NCBI GenBank assembly: GCA_027943245.1
Contig: JANDJZ010000241.1
Location: 1-64,000, forward strand
Direction of reading: 5' to 3'
DNA length: 64,000 nt
DNA from: Acanthamoeba sp. SK_2022b
Taxonomy: Eukaryota > Discosea > Longamoebia > Acanthamoebidae
The translations under genes and the position numbers were made by a program. Shown here piece by piece: positions 1 through 12,868 of the stretch. How positions within the stretch are numbered: the stretch's first letter is position 1; every line of letters starts with the position of its first letter. The notes beneath the pieces are model-generated. The model saw only the letters and a program-made list of their open reading frames with translations, was not told the origin of the DNA and did no database searches.

Positions 1-1736
1 TGGCGGTCGTCGGGTCGGTCTTCTCTCGTCGCGAGTATTCGTACATGGTCGACAACAAAATGGCCCATCCCAGCTGCGAAGCAAAGAGGGATTGGGAGAG
101 GAGGGAGGGGAGCGTGAGTGGGCGGGCAAACTCAAATGGATGGACGGGTGAAAGATGAAGCGACGTGGCTGGCGTACCACCGTTTGGCGGGGAGGAAGGA
201 GGAACTCCTTGAAGCGGCCTCGCCAGAACTGGGACAGCAGATTGTTCTCGGGCATCTCTTTGCTGTTGTTGTCGATAAAGACCAGCGCATCTGTCACAAA
301 CCCACATCGAGTTAGCGAAATAAAAATATGATATAAAAATAAAAGTAAAATTAAATAGATAAATAGATTAATAAATAGAGCTCGCTTGGGCTGTTTACCC
401 GAGGTGCTCCGGGCAAAGTAGAGGGGGTGAGGCAGGGAGTTGGCGATGCGCTTGGGGTCGTAGTTGATGTTGTAGTGCACCAACACGAAGCCCTCGAGGA
501 AATAGACGGCCGACCTGACCATTTGGCGTACATGTAGCACACGAGCATGAGCGTGTGGCCGATGACGATGAAGCTGATGAAGAGGGTCGGTGTTTGGGAG
601 TGGGAGGGGCACCGGTTGGTGTCGCCTTTGTACAGGAACTGCGCCCCGTTCTGCTCGAGGCAGAAGAAGAGGATGGCCAGCGGATGCGTGAGCTCCTTTC
701 CCGGCCATCGCTCCGGTCCCGGCGCGCTGCGGGACGTCAGGGTGAGCGTGTGTGAGGAGGGAGACACGACACCGATCTTGCGGGAGGGAGGGGAGTGGGG
801 AGGGAGAGGGGCACCTCTCTCGTATGTCAGCGATCTTGTAGAGATCGGCGGCTTGCTCCCGCGTGTGTCGCCCGATCACAGAAATCACCGTCACCGGCCT
901 GCAGTCGCGCCACCGCCAAAGAGCGATCGATGAGCCTGCGTGCACGCAAGCGAGCAAGCAGCGCAGCTCGGGGAGAGACGCCGCCGCGAGCTCATCAGGC
1001 GGTGGGCGGTGGGCGAGGAGGGCGACGCACTTGGAAAAATTGGGGTTGTCGCGGAAATGGGATATGAACCGGCGCACGTTGAGCGCCAGGTACTCCTCCT
1101 CGGAGGTCGACAGCAGCTGGAAGTTGACCGTCGCCTCGACGCGCTTCTTGCAGATCGGACACCTGGCGGTTGTTGATTGGTCATCCACGCGAGCCCGCCC
1201 CACCCCGCGACCAGGGAGGGGGAGGTACCTCGCGTTGAGCTTGACGAGCTTCTCGATGCAGTACTGGCAAAAGGGGTGGCCGCAGAACATGAGGCGCCCG
1301 CGGCACTGGTTGGTCTGGCAGATGAAGCACACCTCGCTGTTGAGGACACGCGGGGAGACAGACTCGACCAGCAGCAGGAGGCGACTGAAGAAGTCCAGCG
1401 GCTGGTACTGCAGCTTGTTGTAGGCGGCGTGCTCCTTGATGAACAGCTCGCACAGGTGGGCCTCGAGTTCGGCCTCGTCGGCGTACTCCTGCGCGCGACC
1501 GGAGGCGTAGGAGGTGAGCGCCACCGCGTGGGAGTGCCTGCCAGCACGCAAGCAAGGGAGGGGGGGGGGGCGCAGCACCTGGAAGGGCCCGTCCCACACG
1601 TTGAGCTGGGACGCCATCTTTCGGTAGAACAGCTTGCCAAACTGCCGCCTCGCCTTGGCCCACATCACCCTGGAGTTGTCCGGGCGAAGAGTGGATGAGA
1701 GACGCCGCTCGACAGGCGAAGCGTGAGGGGGAGGGG

Positions 1737-1794
<58 letters not shown>

Positions 1795-4636
1795 ACCGAA
1801 CCTGGGGTAGAAGGGGAGGTTGGAGGCTTCGGAGACCCAGATGTCGGTCTGGCTTCGGTGGGAGATGTGGCCGTTCCTCACCTGCGTGCAGTAGATCGGC
1901 ATTCCATCCCCGTCCACGCATTCCGGCCGCTTGGCCGAACACGGGCCCACCTGGCGCCCACACAAACCGGTCAACAAAAATAAATATATCTAAATAAAAA
2001 GAAACCATAATTGCATATAAAATAACGTAGTATATTATAAAATGAGTAGTATGCATTCCTTTCTTCCATAAGTATTTATTAATATTTATTGTTAATAGTA
2101 CCTCGTGAAAGCGCTGCCAGATGAAGCTGACCAGGCTGCGGTAGAGTTTGTGTTCCTCGAACTCGACCTGGCGTTGGTAAAGAAGCGTGAGCGTACACCA
2201 GACGGACGCAGGGCAACTGGCTGCGCTTTCGTCATACCTGTTTCGTCTTCTGGTGGTCGAGGAGCGACGGAGTAGTGGGCGAGGACACGGGCGGCGACAG
2301 ATGCCCCATCGCCTGTGTAGCCGAATGACCATGGGTGTGGGAGAGCAAGCGAGCGAGTTAAAGTTGTTGTGTGCGTGCTTGAATCGGATTGTAAGTGGAA
2401 TGAAGTTAAGCACCTCGCTTCGCACTTTCTCGACCGCGCGGAAGGGCGAGTGTGTCGTGTTTGGCGAAATGAGGGCCGTGTAGAGATCGCGCAGCAAGGA
2501 TCCGGTGGCGTCTGATCGCGCGATAGACGAGCATACACTCCGAGTCAGAAACACAGTCGGTACGGGTGAGGGGGGGGGGTAGCACGTGCCTTTGCTGTCG
2601 AAAGGAGCATCGGGAGACTTACTGGTCGCGCGGGTGCGCAGCAGGCCAGATATGCTGAGCGACTGTAAAAATTAAAAAAAAATATTTTTTTAAATGCATA
2701 GAAAAATGTTGGTAAGGTGGCTATGAGATCGAATCGGGGGGGGACGTACAGGCATGGGCTCTTCTCCTTCGTGGCCTTCGTCGTACACGATACTCGAGAG
2801 CATGCCGTCGACCACCTTGTTCATCTCTGGCAGCGATTGCGAGAGGAGTGCCTCGTTGTTGGCAGCCACCGTCATCATCGCCAACAGCTTGATCGAGGCT
2901 ACACACACCAGATACCACATGGGATCGTGCACAACGGTCAGTATGGGCAATCCCTTGGGTCCACACACACTCGTAGAAGTAGTATACCTTCACAGGCGAG
3001 CTTGTAGTTGTCCCACCGGCCCTCAGACGGGTTGTCGTCGTAGATCGAATGGAAGAAGTCGACGATCACCGACTCGAGTTTGTACTACACGAGCCCGTGT
3101 AGGGTGAGCACATCGGCCGTTGTAGAATAAAATTGGAAAATAAATAAAATTAAATTAATATGATTTAAAAGAGAAACGCTTGTGGTACCTGAGGTCCTAT
3201 CTTGAGCGAGACTTCGTAGGGCGTGACCTTGAGCTCCTGGTGAAAGTTGTACACGATCCACCGAAACTTGTCGCCCCACTGCGCTCTGTTCAGATTGCTG
3301 CTCACAGACGGCGCGCCCACACGGGTCGTTCCAGCGGTGAGCAATACTTTCACAGAGAACAGGACCTCTCCCGTGGTTGAGTTGTGTGATATGTGGGAGC
3401 GGGGCGGGACCTGTTGTGCTGTTGTCTGATCTGCTCCTGTTCCTGCAGCAGCAGCTCCAGGTGCAGCTTGAGCACGTTGATCTGTTGCAGGAATCGGAAG
3501 TAGTTCTTCTCCGTGCCCTTGTCGGGGATGTACACGCACACGACCCGCAGGAAGGCCTGGCCCAGGAGCTTGTTCTTGTCGTGCGTCTCCAAGTAGAGGC
3601 GAGTCGTTTCCTGCGTTTGTTGTCAGCAGCAGCAGCGGCGGCGGCGATGATTGGTCAGTTCGTTCCAGTCGACGCCTGAGACCAAGTATGTGGCGTACCT
3701 CGACCGACATCTCGAGGTCGTTGATGGTGCACTTGTTGCACACGATGAGCAGCGACGGCGGAAACGACGACGCGACGCCGGTGGTCGACTGTTGCGCGAA
3801 CTCGAGCATGTGCTTGAAGGGGCTGTCGACAGCACGTGTGTGGTTAACAGGAGGAGCCTCGCCACGCGCGTCTCGACGAGCAGGGGCCGGCCAGCCCAGT
3901 ACCTTCGACGGGCAAAATTGGCTTCGTCGACGTAGATGATGACGTTGGATATGGTGTAGCAGAGCCGGGGTAGCTTGTTGACGTTGCTCAGCCTCTGCTT
4001 GATGTCCCGAATCGACAGCTTCTTGATGTCTTTGGCCGTCACCGAGGGCGTGTTGGGCGAGGCGTCGATGCCTATGTCCAGAGACACGAAACGGTCACCC
4101 GCCGCTCGTCGTGTGCAAGGAAAGGGAATAGAATGGGGGGGGGGCAGGGATAGCTTGCCTTCTACATCGAGGACGAGAATGCGCTTGGACGAGACTTGCT
4201 CCTTGAGAGTGGTGGTCGAAAGGAACATGATGTCGTCGTACATGTTTACCTTTTTTTTTTTGTAAAAAAAAAAGAGATTGATTTAATGTTAAGCATCAAA
4301 TTGTATTAGAAGAGAAAAAGTGCAACAATGAACGTACGTTGTTGGTTGTCGGTTGGAAGACACCCTTCTGGGAGACGCGCGGCCGTTGCGGCATGTGCGG
4401 GTACATGTGGCAAATCAGTGTCGACTTGCCTGCGAGGGGACCGAGAGCACAGCCAACGGGATCAGGTCACGCCACCACCCCACACACGACCAGGGAGACC
4501 GAGAGCTCAGGGAAAGGGAGTGGAGGAGAGGTGAGGGGTTTACCCGAGTGGGTCGGCCCTACGAACGACACCACGCGCGAGGTTTGCTTGGGATAGTTCC
4601 GCAGCACCTCCGACAGAAGGTCCTGCCCAGGCAAAC

Positions 4637-4710
<74 letters not shown>

Positions 4711-5415
4711 GCGCACGTCCGATTTCATTGTGAGCACTTTCTGAGAGAAAACGAAAGCGAGATAGCAATGGCCAAAGGCGGGGGAGTGGAGAGGGGCACC
4801 TCGTTGATATCAAACCGGTTGGCTTCGGTCACTTGTAGCAGCTCGGTCTCCAGCTCCCGGACACTGGGCACGTCGGTGGTGGCGGAGAGGTGCTCGCACA
4901 GGACCTGCAGGTTGCTGCGATAGTCCTCGGTGATCTCGAGCAGCGCTTCGAGCTCCTCTTTGCGTCCCTTGAACATAGGGTAGTTTGTCTGGTAGATGTG
5001 TCTGTGATGTGTGACCATGTGAGTCACTCTCCAGAACTACACACACAACACACACAACACACACAACACACACGCACGCGCATACAGACCTGCGTAGTTT
5101 GTTGGCCAGTTTGTGCAGCCTGGTCATCTTGGCGATGGCGATGGAAGTATTGAGCGGGATGCCGTTGGCGAGGAACTCGATATCGTTGTACTTGCGGTAC
5201 AGCTTCTCCATCGAAAAGTCCTGGATCTGCCGGATCTCCTTGAAGATGATCTGCGCGTACTTCTCGTCGCCCAATATGGCGGCCAGGTCTTCGAGGGGCA
5301 CGCTCTTGAGCGTCTCGTAGTTGGAGATATGACACTCCCTGTGAGACGAAACGAGCCGCACCGCCCCCACAAACGAGGGTCAGTCGCGCTTGGTGATCGA
5401 GCATCTAAGCACGTC

Positions 5416-5490
<75 letters not shown>

Positions 5491-6929
5491 GCACGCACAC
5501 AAATTGCGTACATGAGCTGCTCGGTGATCTGAGCCGACACGACCGGGCTCTTGAGTTTGGGGATCATGCGGAGGAAGGCCTCGACGTCCATGTCCAGCGG
5601 CGACTCCTCGCTCCGGTAGAGGGTGATCAACTCTTGCTGCAGCAGCATAAGTGAGGACCACGGTGAGTTGCACGTATGTAGACAAGAGAGCGACCGAGCG
5701 AGAGCCCGCATAGCAATGGCTCTACCTGGAGGCAGCTCAGGAATCGCTTGACCGGCCAGTTCTTTACCACGTGGGCTTTCGTGACTGGGCTGTCCAAGTC
5801 CAATTCGGAGAATTCTTTGATCGTGTGGACCTGTGTGTGTGGTGTGTGGTGTGTGGTGTGTAGTGTGTGGTGTGTAGTGTGTGGTGTGTGGTGTGTGGTG
5901 TGTGGTGTGTGTGGTGCAAGGCGAGATAAGCTTGCATACGTGGATCGACCACTCAAAGAAAAAGAAGTGATGGGCGGCAGCGCCGAACCTTGAGGTTCTT
6001 GTTGAGCACGTTGCGTGCCCAGGCGATGTCCTCGTTTTTGAGGCGGCAGTGGTGCGTGCAGGACAGCACGCGGTGCAGCGCGTCGTCCAGCGTCTCCTCC
6101 CTCGTCGGGTGAACGACCGACGGGGGCGATATGGAACTCGGCGAAAAGTTCAGCAGGCGGCTGGCCGATGACGAAGAACCCAGGTCTGCACGCACAAGAC
6201 ACAGTGTTTTCCAAAGGGGAGCGCGTTGGTTGAGCGAGTTAAGAGAAAGAGAGAAAGCGGGGGAGGCGCACGTGATACGGTTCCTTCGGGATGAGGCGAG
6301 GCCGGCCGCTTCGGGAAGGAGTCTCTGAGCTTGTTCTGATGCGAAAAGAAAGGAGGAGTGAGCAAACCGGAGTCGAGTGGAAGAGCGGTCTGTTCAGCCC
6401 CAGCGCACCTCCATGTCCGGATCGTCCAACACGTCCTCCATCGACGTAAACTGCAACGACACAGGCCGGAAAACATGGCTTCAGCTTCGCTACACACGAA
6501 AAACGACCACGACCACCACGACGATTGCCGATGATGCAGCGACAGCGCGACAGGGCAGTAGGCTGCGGGCAGGAAAAGATAAATAAAAAGAACTACTACC
6601 ATAAAAACAGCACTCACCCTGGCGGGGCCAAGCCTCTGTCCGCGGCGTGCGGTGGGCGAGGACGGCAGCGTGGCGAAGGTGCCACCGAAAGACCGCGGTG
6701 ATCGGCTGGTGCCCGCAGCCGAAGCCGAGGATGCGAAAGCGGACAGGCTGCATGGTGAGTTCTCTGGCGACTTCGGTAGTAAAATTACACTATAATAAAA
6801 TAACAACAAAAAAGATTAATTAACTGACCTGCGTCGCTCTTCCTTCTGACGCTGCATGGCATCGTGGCTGGGACTGCGCCTCAACTCACGTTGTGTATGC
6901 CGGCTACTGGACGGCCCGGGGATGTCCAT
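1..6929 (-). CDS. Large P-loop GTPase / RING-finger / membrane protein (3' end outside window)
   Basis: The start is placed at 6929 (MDIPGPSSSR...). An N-terminal helical region of several exons (about 6900-4800) precedes a G domain. Its P-loop GPTHSGKST is split by an intron (4434-4547), followed by a PTT switch-I-like stretch, LVLDVEG (G3, near 4160) and VCNKC (G4-like, near 3735). A C3HC4 RING follows at about 1340-1125 (CFIC...CGHPFCQYC...CPIC), itself split by a 66-bp intron. Next come hydrophobic stretches, including FIVIGHTLMLVCYMY near 580-540. The last exon seen (LGWAILLSTMYEYSRR) runs off the left edge. Known: RING fingers of this type recruit E2 enzymes. Inferred: a membrane-associated GTPase with E3 ligase activity. 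I do not recognise the family. One junction near 530-545 needs a frame change I could not resolve. Two adjacent genes are possible, but no stop or start separates the GTPase and RING parts. Confidence 0.6.
1739..1793. repeat. (GT)n microsatellite, intronic
   Basis: An uninterrupted GT dinucleotide array of about 55 bp lies in an intron of the GTPase/RING gene. Confidence 0.97.
4638..4710. repeat. (CA)n microsatellite, intronic
   Basis: A nearly pure CA array of about 73 bp, with one interruption near 4697, lies in the intron before the P-loop exon of the GTPase/RING gene. Confidence 0.97.
5040..5083. repeat. Short ACACACA/ACA tandem repeat, intronic
   Basis: Four imperfect copies of a 10-bp ACACACAACA-like unit occupy an intron of the GTPase/RING gene. 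Confidence 0.85.
5418..5500. repeat. (AC)n microsatellite, intronic
   Basis: An AC array of about 70 bp is followed by GCAC variants, in an intron of the GTPase/RING gene. Confidence 0.97.
5830..5912. repeat. GTGTGTGGT-type minisatellite, intronic
   Basis: GTGTGGT-type units repeat with occasional GTGTAGT variants. This is a degenerate short tandem array in an intron of the GTPase/RING gene. Confidence 0.9.
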
Positions 6930-7720
6930 ATCTGAAAGGAAACCTACATAAATTGAATGCAAGAAACAAGAAATAAGATGGTCAAGGCCTTCAAGTTGTC
7001 GTACCCGTCGGCTGGGAGATTGAGATGCCAAAGATTGAAGCACAGCACCGCCGAGTGACCGTCTCTTTCTGATTTTCTGAAGTTTTCTCTTGTGTTTCTT
7101 GCCTGCGCCGCAAAACTTAACACAATAATAAGTTGTTGCTCCTTCTTGCCCCTCATACCAAAGCACTGTATGGAGAGCTAGACAAGTAAAAAGGGTCAAT
7201 CAGAATTAACTGATGAAAAGGCCATGACTGACTACACCAACAAGACAAACACTCTTTCTCTGCAAGCAGTGCAATTCTCACACCATGCAATATATGCTGT
7301 TGTTTCCTTGCCAAAACCCTGCCACAAAGAAGATCCCTCAAGCAAACAGTGGAGTTGAATTATGCAGTTAGAAGTGCAGTAGTCAAAGAACTGCTTCCTA
7401 TGCAACTTTGGCAGGGCATCACCCCAGCCCATGGCTTGCTGCAGGTGCTGAGGTCATCTTGCCTGGTTTTTTTGTCCCTCTGGTGGCCCAAGTCAACATT
7501 CTTTGCAATCAAGGGTCACACCTGACAATGCACCTGAGTACATGTTTATCTTGCACCCTGGCAGGGGAATTGCTGATAGTGATGGTGTTCTGACCAAGCA
7601 ATATTCAGGCCAAATGAAGTGGCAGTTGAGTCCCTTGGCTTGTAAGCTCAGAAAAGTTTGTAGATGAGATGAAGATGAAGAAGAACAGGAGAGAAGGTGG
7701 CAGAGAGCAAAAGGAGGAAA
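6930..7720. other. Intergenic region: GTPase/RING upstream region and 5S 3' flank
   Basis: I see no convincing gene. Base composition is more AT-rich than the neighbouring coding DNA. Positions from about 7620 to 7720 match the flank of the second 5S copy (11050-11139), including an AAGCTCAGAAAAG block and GATGAAGATGAA repeats, so this part belongs to the duplicated 5S unit. The rest holds the upstream region of the GTPase/RING gene. An open frame continues upstream of its start to about 7199, but nothing in it looks coding. Confidence 0.6.
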
Positions 7721-7839
7721 AGGATACGGCACGGTGGATTCCCGGGTGGTCGCCCACCCCAGTACTAACACCGCCTGGCGCAGCTTAACTTCGCTGTTCG
7801 GATGGGAAGCGGTGCTTTCTGCGCAGTATGGCCGTATCC
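7721..7839 (-). rRNA. 5S ribosomal RNA, copy 1
   Basis: This is a complete 119-nt 5S rRNA on the minus strand. The 5' end GGATACGGCC pairs with the 3' end GTGCCGTATCC (helix I), and the internal pol III promoter region is intact. It is base-for-base the same as copy 3 wherever I compared them. A T-run follows the 3' end (TTTTCCTCCTTTT on the minus strand) and can serve as pol III terminator. It stands alone rather than in a tandem array or an rDNA unit. Confidence 0.96.
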
Positions 7840-8201
7840 AACAATCCCGTATCACCCCTGTGCTGTGGCCTGTGCCTCTCTTCTTATGTTCTGTGCAGAA
7901 AAACAAGATGGTAAAAAGCTCTTGGCTTGGGCTTCCTGTTGATGTGATTAAGAAGTGGTCATGTATGATATGGGCAGGTGCTTGCAAGTCATACTCAACC
8001 ATTCTCAACAGCCACCTCACCATACTTGCATTTCAATTGCATTCAAATATGGACAACGTTCCTTCCCCACACATGCTTGCTCTTCCATTGTGTCCAATGT
8101 GATTTGTCTGCCAGTTGTGTTAAATGTTTGAAGCTCCAGAGGAGTCAGTTGCTAAATGAAACATCATGAGAATGCCTGGCTACGTATTAAGCTGAAAGTT
8201 T
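7840..8201. other. Intergenic region upstream of saposin-like gene
   Basis: No gene is seen. The first 25 bp or so resemble the 5' flank of 5S copy 2 (CCAACAA, then GTATC and CCCCTG). The rest is AT-rich and probably contains the upstream region of the saposin-like gene. Confidence 0.5.
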
Positions 8202-8677
8202 ATGGTGTACACACTGCATTTCTATAAAGGTAACCACACCCTCCAAGGCAGATCACGCCACGATGCAACCTCACAACATAGCCGCACTTTGCTCTGGGCC
8301 TCAACAGTACGTACCGCGCTCTCTATATCTGTTTTCTAGCCTTGTTGGTGCTGACCCCTACCTATACCATCACAGACCTGAACCATGGCAGCAAGATGAT
8401 TCTCAACAAGAAGGTTACTGCGCCTCAGGCTGAGGAGAAGTGCTTCTTCTGCACGATGGCCATTGGCTCGATTGAGGCCTACCTCGAACAGAACCAGAAC
8501 GGCGTTCAACAGCTGCAGGCATACCTGGGTGGCCTGTGTCGCCTCACACCTGACGCGGGCGACTGCGTCAGGATGGAGAACACCTACCTCCCTCTTGCCA
8601 TTCACTATCTCGAGAATGCTAGTCCCACAGGCGTGTGCGAGGAGCTGGCAATGTGCGCGAGAGCAAACCAACACTAG
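8202..8677 (+). CDS. Saposin B-type domain protein (small, amoebapore-like fold)
   Basis: The main exon (from 8340) encodes one saposin B domain. Its six cysteines are arranged as CFFC, then GLC, GDC, GVC and AMC near the C-terminus, the spacing that forms three disulfides in the SapB fold. It ends NQH at a TAG (8675-8677), directly followed by AATAAA at 8681. A possible first exon, 8202-8229 (MVYTLHFYK), has a good donor AAAG|GTAACC and joins in phase to ALLVLTPT, but it makes a weak signal peptide, so the 5' end is uncertain. Known: such proteins bind or permeabilise membranes, or help lysosomal lipid breakdown. The sequence alone does not say which applies. The chitinase gene follows 206 bp downstream on the same strand. 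Confidence 0.75.
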
Positions 8678-8883
8678 CAATAAATGGTGCCGGATTCCAG
8701 AAATGACACTGTCCACAGTGACCACCAGGGCACGTAGATGATTGTGATTAGCTGGGATGACGCCAACGGGGAGTGGAAAAAGCATGATGACCAATGGCTA
8801 ACTGCCAAACAGTTGTTGGTAACCCCTACTGCGGATAAGTGCGCAACAGGTCCCACATTCGCTGACCAACCTCAACAACAAGC

Positions 8884-10193
<1,310 letters not shown>

Positions 10194-10288
10194 GCCTTGC
10201 TTGTAGCAGGGCCATCTTCCAGCAATCAATTACACGGCAGCAGTTCCCCACTCTCGTCTCCATCTGTCATCGCCACCCTTGCCCAAGG

Positions 10289-10799
10289 TCACTTCCTGAC
10301 GAAGAGGTAGGTTCCCTGGGAGGTGTTCATGAGGTCGTCCAGGACCAGCCCGGTCAGCTGCTGCACTAGATCCACGCCCAGATTGGTCACATGTTGAAAG
10401 AGTCCAGTAGTAGTGGCCAGGCAGTGGAGCGCGTACTCCAATGTGGGCAAGCCCCGAGTCGGTGAGCTGGTCGCTGCCCACGCCCAGCGAGCGCCCTTGG
10501 CCAGCTCCAAAAGACCTGAAAAATAAATGAATGAAATAAGATTTAAAAAAATAAAATTAACAAAACTAAAAGAAACACAAAATCAAACGGAGACGCAGCT
10601 GCGTCAGCTCCATCAGCGCGGGAACGCCCTCGTCGGTGAGTTCGGTCTGAGAGAGGTTGAGCAGCGTCAACGACGACAGCTTGCCCACGTCAGCCGCAAA
10701 CTGCGTGCTTTTAGCATGAATGTGCTTGGATGTATAGCTTGCATTGGCAAGAAGGTGCTGTCTGCCTGTCTTGTGGTTCATGTCACCCTTCACTGACAA
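10289..10799 (-). pseudogene. Leucine-rich repeat protein fragment, probably broken
   Basis: Minus-strand sequence encodes LRR-like units: DVGKLSSLTLLNLSQTELTD, then EGVPALMELTQL, then across an intron LLELAKG, GSDQLTDSGLAH and LEYALHCLATTTGLFQHV, ending YLFVRK and stop. The pattern (sLtlLnLsqTeLtdeGvpaL) is that of cysteine-free RI/AMN1-like LRRs. The frame changes between LTDSGLAH and LEYALHCL, so a 1-nt indel or unseen splice is needed. No start codon or upstream repeats are found. It is most likely a 3' remnant of an LRR gene next to the 5S-rich block. Confidence 0.5.
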
Positions 10800-11138
10800 C
10801 TCAATGCACTTTCAGTCCTAAAGTGCTACAGGTTGCTTTTCTGTTTGTAAAAGAGCCCTAATCGTTGCACAGGCTATGCTGAATATAGATAGATAGATAG
10901 ATATCTTGGATTTACATTACCTTTGTACAGTAGAGTGCTCCATGTGCAGGTGATGTTGATAAAGCACATGTTTTTCTTGAAAGGAAAGTAAAGTCATGTG
11001 GTGAATACAGGAGAAGAGCAGAGCAAAAGGAAACAGGGAGGAGGAAAAGGCAGTTGATTCCCTTGGCTTGCAAGCTCAGAAAAGATTATAGATGAAGATG
11101 AAGATGAACAGGGGGTAGCAGAGAGCACAAGGAGGAAA
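10800..11138. other. Intergenic, AT-rich; 3' flank of 5S copy 2
   Basis: No gene is seen. A short (ATAG)n run lies near 10890. From about 11049 onward the sequence is homologous to 7620-7720 and forms the 3' flank of the 5S unit. Confidence 0.6.
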
Positions 11139-11654
11139 AGGATACGGCACGGTGGATTCCCGGGTGGTCGCCCACCCCAGTACTAACACCGCCTGGCGCA
11201 GCTTAACTTCGCTGTTCGGATGGGAAGCGGTGCTTTCTGCGCAGTATGGTAGGGCGTCGCAACCAGATCTGCAGTGTTTTTACTTACCCCGTAAGGAAAT
11301 TTCGTTTTTCTAGCTATTTTATCATTGGTCGATTCAGACTATTTCAGGAATGTGGCCCTCTTTCTTTGAAATCTGATTGGTGCTTTCAGACTATTTCAGG
11401 AATGTTGCTTAACTCGCTACCTTATTGGATAATTTAGCGGAAAACACGTGGAGATGATGGTTTATCAAAAGAATTGCCCCGAGAGCACCTTTTTAAGGTA
11501 ATCAACAAGTGATTTCTCTGGGTTTTTGTTCAGAAATCGTTGATAATGATTATTTAGTTTACGGAATAGGTGAAGACGGAGGAATGAAAAGAATGACCAA
11601 TGAGAAAACAAACAGATCAAACCGGTTGAGACAGCCTACAGTATGGCCGTATCC
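11139..11654 (-). pseudogene. 5S rRNA copy 2, split by a 389-bp insertion
   Basis: Positions 11654-11647 hold the first 8 nt of 5S rRNA and 11249-11139 hold nt 9-119. Between them sit a 389-bp insert and a second copy of nt 9-16. Removing the insert and one copy of the 8-bp duplication restores a normal 119-nt length. The downstream part, including the internal promoter region and the 3' T-run, is unbroken. Transcription could therefore still occur, but the product would have a foreign 5' end and could not form helix I normally. Confidence 0.9.
11250..11638. mobile_element. MITE-like non-autonomous DNA transposon (hAT-type features)
   Basis: This 389-bp insert is bounded by an 8-bp direct repeat CAGTATGG (11242-11249 and 11639-11646), a target-site duplication. 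Its ends are imperfect inverted repeats: left TAGGGCGTCGCAACCAG, right (reverse complement) TAGGCTGTCTCAACCGG, matching at 13 of 17 positions, with ATCTG shared a little further in. An 8-bp duplication and TAGGG-type ends are typical of hAT elements. There is no transposase ORF. The interior is AT-rich and has a 21-bp direct repeat (11333-11353 and 11385-11405). Assignment to hAT is inference from the ends alone. Confidence 0.85.
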
Positions 11655-12749
11655 AACAACGCCACGTATCCCCTGCAGAGTCCTGCTAGCTGGTGCATCA
11701 ACAACACCACATTTTCTGGACATGTCTGGCTCCTGAGTGTCCCAATATATGTGGGTGACCATGTGGCCACTTGTCATTGACAGCACTTCAGTTTGAGCTT
11801 GTGGTCTCTTTAATCATTTGGCATTTGTGGTGCAGGCAAAGCTTGGTGGTGCCATCTGTCCTGAAGTGCTGCTCATTTCCACTCATCTTAAATCACTTGT
11901 TTTTAACTGCCTCAATGATATCTTCAAATATGTCAATCATCATCTCTGCATATCTGCAAACAGAAAAGGTAAAAAAATTGTAAGGGCCACAGAGTGCAGG
12001 CATATTATTGAGATGTAGGGATGTTTGTTAAGGAGGTTTCAGTGGCAAAAAGGAAGTCCATACATCCCAATACAATAGAGGTTCTGGCAAGAATCAGGCC
12101 CCATCACCTCCAAGAAATTCTTCTCCTCTTGTTGCTGTTGTTCCTTTTTGCTTGCCATTCCATTCTAGGCCTCCTTTTAATTTGCTCCTTATATTCTCAT
12201 AGGTGTGGTTATATCCAATATCACCACACCAATGAGAATATCAAGAAACAGTCATGGTACTTGTAGTTCCTTGCCTGCTGTTTGAGCTCTCTGGGCCTTT
12301 TTCCTCTTTGCCTAAACAAGGCCCATGAAGTAGTCTTGGAGGTCCAGTATTTTTAAAAATGATCTTAATGTCAAGATAGAGTCAAAAAATGTGTAACTTC
12401 CAGATCTTCACTATGAGATATCTGTGCAACTTAAACATTGGAAAATCACAGATATACCTGTGACTTGTGCTGCCTGTGCACAGACTTCAGTGTATCCCTG
12501 CTATGGCATTGCACCAAGCAAGTGCCCCTTTTTCTCCATACACATGTTTAGTATATCATGCACCACTACCACCACACAAACCTGCTATCTGGTGATGTAC
12601 GTGTGTGTGATACAGTTATTATATTCTTACTTGCAGTGGTTAAGCTGAGAAATGAGCTGGAGCTCATGGTTTTTCTCACTCACCTTGGTTTTCAACTTGT
12701 TTATCTCTTTTGCAAACTCAGCATACCTATTAACATACCCTTTCCTGTT
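11655..12749. other. Intergenic, AT-rich region between 5S copies 2 and 3
   Basis: About 1.1 kb with no coding-like frame on either strand. Short open frames here have random composition. The first 30 bp resemble the 5' flank of 5S copy 1. Confidence 0.55.
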
Positions 12750-12868
12750 GGATACGGCCATACTGCGCAGAAAGCACCGCTTCCCATCCGAACAGCGAAG
12801 TTAAGCTGCGCCAGGCGGTGTTAGTACTGGGGTGGGCGACCACCCGGGAATCCACCGTGCCGTATCCT
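12750..12868 (+). rRNA. 5S ribosomal RNA, copy 3
   Basis: A complete 119-nt 5S rRNA on the plus strand, opposite to copies 1 and 2. It begins GGATACGGCC, ends GTGCCGTATCCT, and is followed at once by TTTTCCTCCTTTT, a pol III-type terminator. About 35 bp of 3' flank (TTGCTCTCTGCTACC and onward) match the other two copies. The 5' flank is different. Confidence 0.96.

Noticed and set aside
1181..2554. Minus-strand open frame of 457 codons
   Set aside because: It runs through a (GT)n array and two introns; only short parts coincide with true exons of the GTPase/RING gene, and the RING itself is in another frame.
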